Below, one piece after another: positions 55,306-64,000 of a stretch of DNA of 64,000 nt; position 1 is the stretch's first letter; every line of letters starts with the position of its first letter. The DNA comes from Halicephalobus mephisto (taxonomy: Eukaryota; Nematoda; Chromadorea; Rhabditida; Panagrolaimidae). The position numbers and the translations under genes are program-made. Under the pieces are notes generated by a model. It was not told the DNA's origin and did not search any database. It was given only the letters and a program-made list of their open reading frames with translations. The stretch covers positions 372,001 through 436,000 of the forward strand of contig SWDT01000007.1 in the NCBI GenBank assembly GCA_009193035.1. The letters run 5' to 3'.

Positions 55306-55475
55306 TATACGCAAAAAAACATAACTTTTGATTCTATAACAACTGCGAAATGTAAAAAATATAATAATCGTCACATTTTATAAATATTTCACATTTTTAA
55401 CGAAAATTAAAAAAATAATAGTAACGATTTCCATTTATTATTGAATTAAAAATTACGCTTCTGTTTTTGTACAGA
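55306..55475. mobile_element. ACACAAAAA-type MITE next to the most distal exon
   Basis: Starts ATACGCAAAAAAACATAAC and ends AATTACGCTTCTGTTTTTGTAC, about 40 bases 3' of exon A's donor. Confidence 0.6.
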
Positions 55476-55516
55476 TTAATTAGAAAAAAAAATTTTTTGT
55501 TTACAGAAGGACCTAC

Positions 55517-55904
55517 CGTCTAAGGCCCGGATTCTGGGGATACCGGGGACTTCGCAGAACTCCTGACTATTGGTGGATCCTTGGACATACAAATTCCTCT
55601 TTGTTACGGTCACTGCCGTTCTGGAAACGTTATTTGACTTCAGAATTCCCGGAATTTTTTTGACTTTGACTTGTCCACGAGGGGGTACAGCCCCCCGATG
55701 GCTGTTCAGGGCTTGGTTGGGGGCAATGCTGGACTTCGAAGTCGTTCTGGAATCAGTATCCATAGAAGGAAAAACAAACTGATTTCCAAAGGATGGATGT
55801 CTCTCATCTTTGTAGATTTCGTCACAGAGACAGTTCGGAGAAGACTGCGAAGTGTGCATGCCCGAGGAAGACCGACTGCTCATTTCGGATCCATCCAAAA
55901 TCAT
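55517..55904 (-). CDS. Most distal first exon A of the SK-type transcription unit
   Basis: ATG at 55904, 129 codons plus one base. MILDGSEMSSRSSSGMHTSQ, then CLCDEIYKDERHPSFGNQF, TDSRTTSKSSIAPNQ, GQVKVKKIPGILKSNN and CEVPGIPRIRALD. It ends at a strong GTAGGT donor in phase 1, which fits both the 53730 exon and, directly, the common SK exon at 23264 (predicted 694 aa). Ser/Thr/Arg-rich and probably disordered, as is usual for SK N-termini. The distance to the channel core (over 32 kb) makes the link inferential. It could be the first exon of a separate gene. Confidence 0.55.
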
Positions 55905-56009
55905 CGAATTTTTTGGAATTCTTAATTTATTTTTTTGCGATTTTTCAATTATCTAAAAAATCATATTTTTTCATAAAAGTTTTAAATTTTCTAAAAAAAA
56001 TTCAGATTA

Positions 56010-56540
56010 TTTCGACACGAATTTTTAACTTTCCAGTCGGGACCAGACAGGGAAGTTCAGTGTTTATATAATTTTAGAAGTTTTTATACCGTAATACTGT
56101 AATAAACAAGTTTTTAAATCCTAAAAAAATATCTCGACACGAATTTTTTAAAACTTTCCAGTCGGGACCAGACAGGGAAGTTCAGTGTTTATAAAACTCT
56201 GGGGATTTTTATACCGTAATACTGTAATAAAAAAGTTTTTAAATCCTAAAAAAATATCTCGACACGAATTTTTTAAAACTTTCCAGTCGGGACCAGACAG
56301 GGAAGTTCAGTGTTTATAAAACTCTGGGGATTTTTATACCGTAATACTGTAATAAACAAGTTTTTAAATCCTAAAAAAATATCTCGACACGAATTTTTTA
56401 AAACTTTCCAGTCGGGACCAGACAGGGAAGTTCAGTGTTTATATAATTCTAGAAGTTTTTATACCGTAATACTGTAATAAACAAGTTTTTAAATCCTAGG
56501 AAATTATCCCGACACGAATTTTCAGAACTTTTTAGTTAAG
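56010..56540. repeat. 122 bp array (CTCGACACGAATTTTTTAAA ... GTCGGGACCAGACAGGGAAG)
   Basis: Four units, nearly identical in the middle, each with CTCGACACGAATTTT, TTTCCAGTCGGGACCAGACA and ATACCGTAATACTGTAATAA. Confidence 0.95.
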
Positions 56541-56779
56541 ACAGAAAACAGCAGACTTTTATCTTTATATAGTTTCCCAAGGTTCCTAATCACATTATTG
56601 CAAAAATAGAAACAGTTGCTACAAGACCCCATAAATTATTCTAATAAAAATTTAACAACTTTTTTTCTGAAAGTAAAAATTACAATTTTCCACTGACGTG
56701 ATTTTATAGTTACAAATTATATAATTATAAAAACCACCAATTTTTATAAAAAAATTATTAAAAATGTCTGAAAATGAAT

Positions 56780-57690
56780 TTTCAAAATTTTCCACTTAAG
56801 ACCAAAAAATCGAATTTTTAAAAATATTTAATTTTAGATTTTTATAAAAATTTTAAAAATTGAAAAATTGTCTCGACGAAAATTTTCAGAATTTTCCGCT
56901 TGAAATAAGAAAATTAAATTTTTTTAATGACGTAATTCTATAAAAATAAAAATATTTACGAAAAAATTCGGAAAATTATCTCGACACGAATTTTGAGAAT
57001 TTTCCAGTTAAGACCGAAAATTCGAATTTCGAAAATTTTCCACCCAGGACCAAAAATTAAATTTTTTTAATAACGTAATTTTCTAAAATTTTAAATTAAA
57101 GTTTTATAAAAATAAAAATACTTACGAAAAAATTCGGAAAAGTATCTCGACACGAATTTTGAGAATTTTCCAGTTAAGACCGAAAATTCGAATTTCGAAA
57201 ATTTTCTAGTTAAAACAAATAATTAGATTTTTTAATAACATAATTTTATAAAAATAAAAATATTTACGAAAAAGTCTGAAAAATTATCTCGACACGAATT
57301 TTAAGAATTTTCTAGTCAGGACCGAAAATTCGAATTTTGAAAATTTTCCACCCAGGATCAAAAATTAAATTTTTTTAATAACGTAATTTTCTAAAATTTT
57401 AAATTAAAGTTTTATAAAAATAAAAATATTTACGAAAAAATTCGGAAAATTATCCCGACACGAATTTTAAGAATTTTCCAGTTAGGACCGAAAATTCAAA
57501 TTTCAAAAATTTTCCACCCAGGATCAAAAATTAAATTTTTTTAATAACGTAATTTTCTAAAATTTTAAATTATATTTTTATAAAAATTTTAAATTAAAGT
57601 TTTATAAAAATAAAAATATTTACGAAAAAATTCGGAAAATTATCTCGAGACGAATTTTGAAAATTTTGCACTTGAGATTAAAAAATCCAA
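56780..57690. repeat. ~150 bp array (ATTATCTCGACACGAATTTT ... CCAGTTAGGACCGAAAATTC)
   Basis: Five to six units with TATCTCGACACGAATTTTRA, CCAGTTARGACCGAAAATTC and CCACCCAGGATCAAAAATTA. Confidence 0.9.
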
Positions 57691-57699
57691 ATTTTTCAA

Positions 57700-58050
57700 T
57701 GGCGTTTCTGAAAAGTTTAAAAAACATTAAATATGTTTTAAAATTTTTCAGGGCTATTCATGGTCTTTTGGATTTTATTCAAGGACCGTAAAAAAAGAAA
57801 AATATGATTTAATTTAGAAGTTTACATAATAAATAAAAAACAAATTATAAATTATTCCGGTCAAAACTAAAGTTGCCTGAGGGCGTGGAACTGAAAAGTC
57901 TGAATTTGATTAACCCGGTCTTTAGCCAATGGATTCGGCAAAACGGATCCACTGAAGCACGTAGAAGCGGAAGTTTCGCAATTATTTGTTTTTTATTTAA
58001 CCGAATGGCCAGAAGTCAAACTACATCTAAAACAATAATATTTTTTTTAA
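57700..58050. other. GC-richer unique block, gene not established
   Basis: 57870-58025 is markedly less AT-rich and open on both strands. On the plus strand it reads PEGVELKSLNLINPVFSQW; on the minus strand GSVLPNPLAKDRVNQ, ending in a stop near 57869. It may hold one exon of a gene extending to the right, but neither strand shows a complete set of signals. It starts with a GCCTGAGGGC word (57875-57884). Confidence 0.3.
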
Positions 58051-58560
58051 AAATAAAAATAAACTTTGTTCGAAAATGGTCCCGACGCGAAAGTTTAAGA
58101 TTTTTAAAAAAGTAAATATTAAAAGTAATTTTTGATTTTAATTTATTTTTATATTTATTAAATTAAAAAAAATTAATTTTGTTCGAAAATGGTCCCGACG
58201 CGAAAGTTTAAAATTTTTTAAAAAGTAAATATTTAAAGTGATTTTTATTTTTAATTTATTTTTATATTTATTAAATTTAAAAAAATAATTTTGTTCGAAA
58301 ATGGTCCCGACGCGAAAGTTTAAGATTTTTAAAAAAGTAAATATTAAAAGTAATTTTTGATTTTAATTTATTTTTATATTTATTAAATTTAAAAAAATTA
58401 TTTTGTTCGAAAATGGTCCCAACACGAAAGTTTAAAATTTTTTAAAAAGTAAATATTTAAAGTGATTTTTATTTTTAAGTTATTTTATAATTTATTCAAT
58501 TTAAAAAAAATAATTTTGTTCGAAAATGGTCCTGACGCGAAAGTTGAAAGTTTCTTATAT
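58050..58560. repeat. ~117 bp array (GAAAATGGTCCCGACGCGAAAG)
   Basis: Five units starting at about 58072, 58185, 58297, 58409 and 58522, each with GGTCCCGACGCGAAAGTTTA. They alternate between two subtypes (AAGATTTTTAAAAAAG and AAAATTTTTTAAAAAG), which points to a higher-order dimer. Confidence 0.92.
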
Positions 58561-58779
58561 TCTTTGGTGTCAAATGGTTCTAAATCTTTATTGGATTCTG
58601 GAGCGTTTCGGAAATTTTTACGAAATTCTAACATCATTAAAATCGGATTTTTTTTATGAAATTGCCTCGGGACGAATGTTAAGAAGTTTTTGGAAGCTCA
58701 TAAACTCTTCCGTCTGAGATAGTTCTGAATGATTTCAGGAACTTTTATAAAATTACAATATTACTAAAAATAAATATTT
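58561..58779. other. No gene recognised
   Basis: Unique AT-rich sequence with short open frames only. Confidence 0.3.
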
Positions 58780-59260
58780 TCAAAATTGGTCTCGACACGA
58801 ATTTTTTAAAATTACGTAAAACCGACTTTTAGAAATTTTTTTAAAAAATTTTAAAAACTTTTATAAAATTACAGTATTACTAAAAACAAATATTTTCAAA
58901 ATTTGTCTCGACACGAATTTTCGGAATTTTTTAAAATCACCTAAAACCGACTTTTAGAAATCTTTTTAAAAAATTTTAAAAACTTCTATAAAATTACAGT
59001 ATTACTAAAAATAAATATTTTCAAAATTGGTCTCGACACGAATTTTCGGAATTTTTTAAAATTACGTAAAACCGACTTTTAGAAATTTTTTTAAAAACTT
59101 TTATAAAATTACAGTATTACTAAAAATAAATATTTTCAAAATTAATTATTTTGAAAAATTTTATTCAATTCTAGAAGATTTTTAAAATTTTTATAAAATT
59201 ACAATATTACTAAAAATAAATATTTTCAAAATTTGTCTCGACACGAATTTTTTATTTTTT
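58780..59260. repeat. ~120 bp array (TTGGTCTCGACACGAATTTTC)
   Basis: Four to five units with TCTCGACACGAATTTT, CCTAAAACCGACTTTTAGAA and TTACAGTATTACTAAAAATA. Confidence 0.92.
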
Positions 59261-59700
59261 TTTTAAATTTATTTTTTTTATTTAAAAATTTCTTTATTTA
59301 AAAACTTTTATTTTTTATTAAATTTAATTTTTTTGAACGATTTCTTTATTTAAAAATTTCGTATTTCTCTAAAAATCCAATTACAGTAATCCATAAATAA
59401 CTTTAAGGTTAAATTGATGAGCTGAAAAATTGACGTTCCATTTTTGGAAAAAACTGGATCCAATTTTTCCATATTTTTGATGAAAATGACATTGACGAAT
59501 TTTATGCACAAAAAAGAAAGTCGAAAATTCCGACGAATTTTTAAATTTTTTCTTTTAAAACAAAAGAAAAAACTTAACAACTTTAAAAACTTTTTCTGCA
59601 ATTTTTCCAAATTTTATTTTGGATTTTTTAATTGTAGAAAATATTCAAAAAATTTTTTGATTTTAGTTTTCTTAAAAAATAAATTTTAATAATTTAAAAA
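59261..59700. other. AT-rich, no gene established
   Basis: Opposing frames at 59350-59610 (-) and 59444-59689 (+) are F/K/N-rich with no splice context. Confidence 0.3.
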
Positions 59701-59900
59701 GAAATCAGAATCCTAAAAAATTACAAAAAAAAACAAGTTTTAATTTTTGGCGTTGTGTTCTGCTGACAACCTACTTCATTTCTAAGAAGGAAAAGTGTTC
59801 CCTACGTTATTTTCACACGATTAATATTCTAATTTTACAATATTTCTCGATTATAAATGAACCAAAAAATTTACTTAATTTTAAAAAAACTGTGAAATTT
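59700..59900. repeat. GGCGTTGTGTTC / AAGTGTTCCC satellite, locus 3 (single unit)
   Basis: One complete unit with TTTTGGCGTTGTGTTCTGC and GGAAAAGTGTTCCCTACG. Confidence 0.85.
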
Positions 59901-60079
59901 ATCAAATACCTGTCAAATTAAAAAATTATTTTTTAAATATCTACTAAATTTCGGTTTAAAAAAACAAAGATTAATGTCGAAGCAATTTTAAAAGAAATTT
60001 TTCAGGATTTTAATTATCTTTTTATACCACATCCAAGGTTCCAATCTTTGGCGTTTTATTTCAATGCCATCGGAATTCA

Positions 60080-60790
60080 TTTTAAAATTTTTTGTTCTCC
60101 GTTGAGGTACACAAAACGGTCGATATTAAAGTCGAAATTAAATTAAATTTTCTGCAGCAATTAGACTGAACTGCCACAATGTTGCGGGCAAGTTGCAAGT
60201 TTGATTTCGATGTTTAAAACTGTATGAATATAAATTTAAAAATAAATTCCGATTTTGCATAACGTCGCGAGCAAGGTGCAATTTTGATTTCGACTTTGAA
60301 GTCGAACTACTTGTCAGAACGTCGCGAGCAAGGTGCAGATTCTACCTCGATTTCGACATCTTTGTAAATGAAAAAAAGCTGTAAACTGATTCGATAGAAT
60401 CCTGCAAAGTTTCAAATTTTACTTTGATACTGACTAGTCTGCCCGAATGCTGCGGGCAAACTGCGAATTTGATTGTAACTTTGATGTCGACTAGTCTGCT
60501 TAAACCTTGTAAGAAAACTGTAGATTCTGCCTCGATTTTAATATCTTTATAAATATAAATATAAAAATTTTAATCAATCTGCCCAAATGCTGCGGGCAAA
60601 CTGCGAATTTGATTGTAACTTTGATGTCGACTAGTCTGCCCGAATGCTGCGAGCAAGGCGCAGATTCTGCCTCGATTTTAATATCTTTGTAAATATAAAT
60701 ATAAAAACCCTAACCAATCTGCCTGAATGCTGCGGGAAAACTGCAAATTTCACTTTAACTTTGATGTTGACTTTTTTATAGATTTTGGTA
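60080..60790. repeat. GTTGC-AGCAA-GTGC satellite, locus 4
   Basis: Six to seven units with CGTCGCGAGCAAGGTGCAGA or AATGCTGCGGGCAAACTGCG and TTTGATGTCGACTAGTCTGC. Confidence 0.85.
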
Positions 60791-60979
60791 CTGGAAAAAT
60801 TATAAATTTTTCAATATTTTTAGTCATAAAAAATAATTTCAATTAATTTTAAAAAACCGTTAAATATCTGATAAATCGGGGAATTTTAAAGTTTTTTGTT
60901 TTTAGTGTCTACTAGATTCGTAATTTTGTTTTATTTAAAGGAAGATTAATTTTAAAGTAGTTTTAAAAAGATGATCAAA

Positions 60980-61905
60980 ATCCTAAAATCTCCTTAATGG
61001 CAAGAAACAAGCTTCAATTTTTGGCGTTGTGTCCCAATATTGACTTGACTCATTTTTAAGAAGGAAAAGTGTTCCCTACGTTATTTTAATGATTAATATT
61101 TTAATTTTACAATATTTTTCAATTATAAACAAAACTGAAAAGGTTACCTAACTCTAAAAGAAGAAATCAGAATCCTAAAAAATTACAAAAAACAAGTTTC
61201 AATTTTTGGCGTTGTGTCCCAATATTGACTTGACTCATTTTTAAGAAGGAAAAGTGTTCCCTACGTTATTTTAATGATTGATATTCTAATTTTACAATCT
61301 TTTTCGATCATAAACAAAGCTAGTAAGATTACCTAACTCTAAAAGAAGAAATCAGAATTTTAAAAAGTTACAAAAAAACAAGCTTCAATTTTTGGCGCTG
61401 TGTTCCAATGTTAACTTGACTCATTTTTAAGAAGGAAAAGTGTTCCCTACGTTATTTTAATGATTAATATTCTAATTTTACAGTACTTTTCGATCATAAA
61501 CAAAACTGAAAAGGTTACTTAATTCTAAAGAAAGATATCAGAATCCTAAAAAGTTACAAAAAAACAAGCTTCAATTTTTGGCGCTGTGTTCCAATGTTAA
61601 CTTGATTCATTTTTAAGAAAGAAAAGTGTTCCCCATCCTATTTTCACACGATTAATATTCTAATTTTACAATATTTTTCGATCATAAATGAACTAGTAAG
61701 ATTACCTAACTCTAAAAGAAGAAATCAGAATCCTAAAAAGTTACAAAAAAACAAGTTTTAATTTTTGGCGTTGTGTTCTGCTGACAACCTACTTGATTGC
61801 GAAAGAGGAAAAGTGTTCCCTGATACGTTTTGAAAGGAATAACACCTAATTTTCCCGTATTTTCCGACTATAAATAAACTAATAATTTTGTCTATTTCTA
61901 AAAAA
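60980..61905. repeat. GGCGTTGTGTTC / AAGTGTTCCC satellite, locus 4
   Basis: Five tandem units of ~185 bp, some nearly identical to each other, which indicates recent amplification. Confidence 0.9.
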
Positions 61906-61909
61906 AGAA

Positions 61910-62140
61910 TTATCTAAATCCATTAAATATTTGTTCGAACATAACGGTTTGAAATTTGGATTTTTTTAGAGACATCCTGCGTTCACAAGTGAGCAAAGCC
62001 ATCGTGACTAACAAACAAGGATTAAAGCGTTTACAGATTCTGTCATCGGAATCCCTAAAGAGGAAGACTTTATCATCAAACACGACCGTCCAAATTCGGT
62101 TTTGCTGAATTTTTTGAAGCTCTTGACTTGAGAGCAACAA
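61910..62140 (-). pseudogene. Possible transposase relic
   Basis: Minus-strand open frame of 76 codons (first codon TTG). WTVVFDDKVFLFRDSDDRI loosely resembles the second-Asp region of Tc1/mariner transposases (W..V.F.DE..F.LF..D). Only that fragment is visible and the likeness is weak. It could be an unrelated non-coding stretch. Confidence 0.2.
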
Positions 62141-62259
62141 CCAGTGTTTACCTAGTAAAAACAGAGATTTGAGCCCAAAACGGACTCCTGTCTGGTGTCT
62201 ACGTCATCCTTTACGGAAATTTCAAAACTAAACAATTAATTTTGTAGTGAAAATAAAAC

Positions 62260-64000
62260 CAACTGTCATCGCAAAAATTTCTCATGATCACAAACTTTTT
62301 ACTTTCAAGTACAAGTGAAAGTTAGTACACAAAGAAGTCTAATAAGGAAATGAAATTAATGCTCATAATGAAAATTTGAAAATTACAACGAATTCGCTTA
62401 CATCTGAACAAGTAAGGAATCAAGTTAAAATCATTTATGATAAAATTGAAGTTAATTCTCGACACGAAGTTCCTAAAATTCATAGAAAATTCGCTTCCAT
62501 TTGAGCGAAAAATAAGAAATAGTGTTAAAATAATTTATGATAAAATTGAAGTCAACTCTCGACACGAAATTCTTCAATTTCATAACAAATTCGCTTACAT
62601 TTGAGCGAAAAATAAGAAATAGTGTTAAAATCATTTATGATAAAATTAAAGTCAACTCTCGACACGAAATTCCTCAATTTCATAGCAAATTCGCTTACAT
62701 TTAAGCGCAAGTAAAGAGTCGTGCTAAAAATCACCTGACGAAATTGAAGTTAATTCTCGACACGAAATTCCTCAATTTCATAGGAAATTCCTCTACATTT
62801 GAGCGAAAGTAAAAAATGTACTAAAAAATTTAAAAACAACTTTTATTGTGAAAGTTCTTGGGAATTATGAAAAGTTTACTCATACCTAGATGAGATGAGA
62901 AATTACCGTATTTCTTCTAAAATAAGTCCCCTCTAGGAGGTGATTCAAAAAATAAATCCCGGGGCTTATTTTAGAGGAAATACAGTATGCCAAAGTCGAT
63001 TTAAAACCAGAACTCATTCTCAGCGCGAAATCCCTCAAGACCATTACGAATTCATTTGGATTCAAACATGAATAGAAATTTGAGCCAGAAGGAATCTAAT
63101 AGAATAGTGACATCAATGGTCTCCATATAGTTCCTGAATACCAAATAAATTCGCTCATTTTTAAGCGAAAATTAAAATTTAATTTCGAAATTTTAAAAAA
63201 ACAATGTTAATTTTCGCGACGAAAGTTTTCAAAAATCAAGCGAAATCGTTTATTTTTCAGCGAAAATCAAAATTTCGTGTTAAAACAAGAATAGAATGAA
63301 ATTATATCTTGTAACGAAGTCGCTTATTTCTAACCATAAATCAAACTTTCGTGCTGAAACAAGAATAGAATGAAATTATTTCTTGTAACGAAGTCGCTAA
63401 AAATCACAAATTCGCTTATTTCTCAGCGAAAATCAAACTTCCGTGTTAAAATAAAAACAATATAAAATCATCTCTCGTAACTAAGTCGCTAAAAATCACA
63501 AATTCGCTTATTTCTCAGCAAAAATAGAAATTTCGTGCTGAAACAAAAATAAAATGAAATCATCTCCCGTAACGAAGTTGCTTATTCCTAACCATAAATC
63601 AAACTTCCGTGTTAAAATAAAAACAATATAAAATCATTTCTCATAGCAAAGTTGCTAAAAATCATAAATTCGCTTATTTTTTAGCGAAAATAGATATTTC
63701 ATGCTGAAACAAGAACAATATAAAATCATTTCTCATAGCAAAGTTGCTAAAAATCATAAATTCGCTTATTTTTCGGCGAAAATAGAAATTTCATACTAAA
63801 ACAAAAATAGAATGAAATTATTTCCCGTAACGAAGTCGCTAAAAATCACAAATTCGCTTATTTTTTAGCGAAAATAGAAATTCACGTCAAAAAGTGTCTG
63901 ATAAAAAATGAAATCAATTCTCGTCACGAAAATTTCGAAAAATAAGATAAATTCATTCATTTTTCGGCAAAAATAAAAATCTACATCAAAATCAAAAAAT
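62260..64000. repeat. AAATTCGCTTATTTCTCAGCG satellite, locus 2
   Basis: About 17 degenerate units of ~95-120 bp with GTAACGAAGTCGCTAAAAAT, CACAAATTCGCTTATTT and AGCGAAAATAGAAATTTC. It continues past the window end. Older units near 62270-62870 read TCTCGACACGAAATTCCTCA, which brings the CGACACGAA word into this family too. Confidence 0.88.
62904..62987. mobile_element. 84 bp foldback MITE
   Basis: TACCGTATTTCTTCTAAAAT at the left and its inverted copy TATTTTAGAGGAAATACAGTA at the right, each continuing into AAGYCCC/GGGGCTT. TA at both ends fits a TA target duplication. Inserted in the satellite. Confidence 0.8.

Noticed and set aside
55570..56071. Plus-strand ORFs opposite exon A
   Set aside because: Shadows of a minus-strand exon with a much better donor and start.

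Overview
The window looks like part of a rhabditid, Caenorhabditis-like nematode chromosome. The evidence is a very AT-rich background, introns with GTAAGT/GTTTGT-type donors and TTTTCAG-type acceptors, acceptor-like sites just upstream of start codons (candidate spliced-leader sites), and gene families typical of nematodes: a chemoreceptor-type 7TM receptor, a DUF1679/CHK kinase-like protein, an F-box-associated-like protein and an SK potassium channel (kcnl family). Genus and species cannot be fixed from the sequence alone. I saw no tRNA, rRNA or CRISPR array.

Layout. Positions 215-8040 form a large foldback structure: two near-identical arms in inverted orientation (about 215-905 and 7370-8040) enclose satellite arrays and no recognisable gene. 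Next come three compact genes: a 7TM receptor (8195-10590, +, 3 exons, 347 aa), a CHK/DUF1679 kinase-like gene (13375-11110, -, 4 exons, 404 aa) and an FBA2-like gene (14851-17069, +, 4 exons, 317 aa). All exon junctions in these three keep the reading frame.

From 17390 onward the minus strand carries an SK/KCNL calcium-activated potassium channel. Its six core exons (23264 to 17390) hold S1-S6, the GYGD selectivity filter and the calmodulin-binding domain, and every junction phase agrees. Upstream, between 24.5 and 55.9 kb, I find a series of isolated, relatively GC-rich, exon-like ORFs on the same strand. At least four (ending at 24524, 26181, 27124 and 55517) have ATG starts and donors in phase 1, exactly the phase the first core exon needs. 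Others (53730, 47054, 46104, 39365, 39038) join among themselves in matching phase. The simplest model is one gene of roughly 38 kb with several alternative promoters and N-termini. A second model, in which part of the upstream chain is a separate gene ending at 31209, is not excluded.

The large introns and the rest of the window (about 28-64 kb) are almost entirely satellites and small foldback elements. They include telomere-like TTAGG arrays, a multi-copy MITE family with ACACAAAAA termini, a GGCGTTGTGTTC / AAGTGTTCCC satellite at several loci, a GTTGC-AGCAA-GTGC satellite at several loci, and one repeat present both with and without a nested transposon insertion. Short motifs such as TCCCGACACGAA and CCTGAGGGC recur across otherwise different repeats. 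The window ends inside a satellite.
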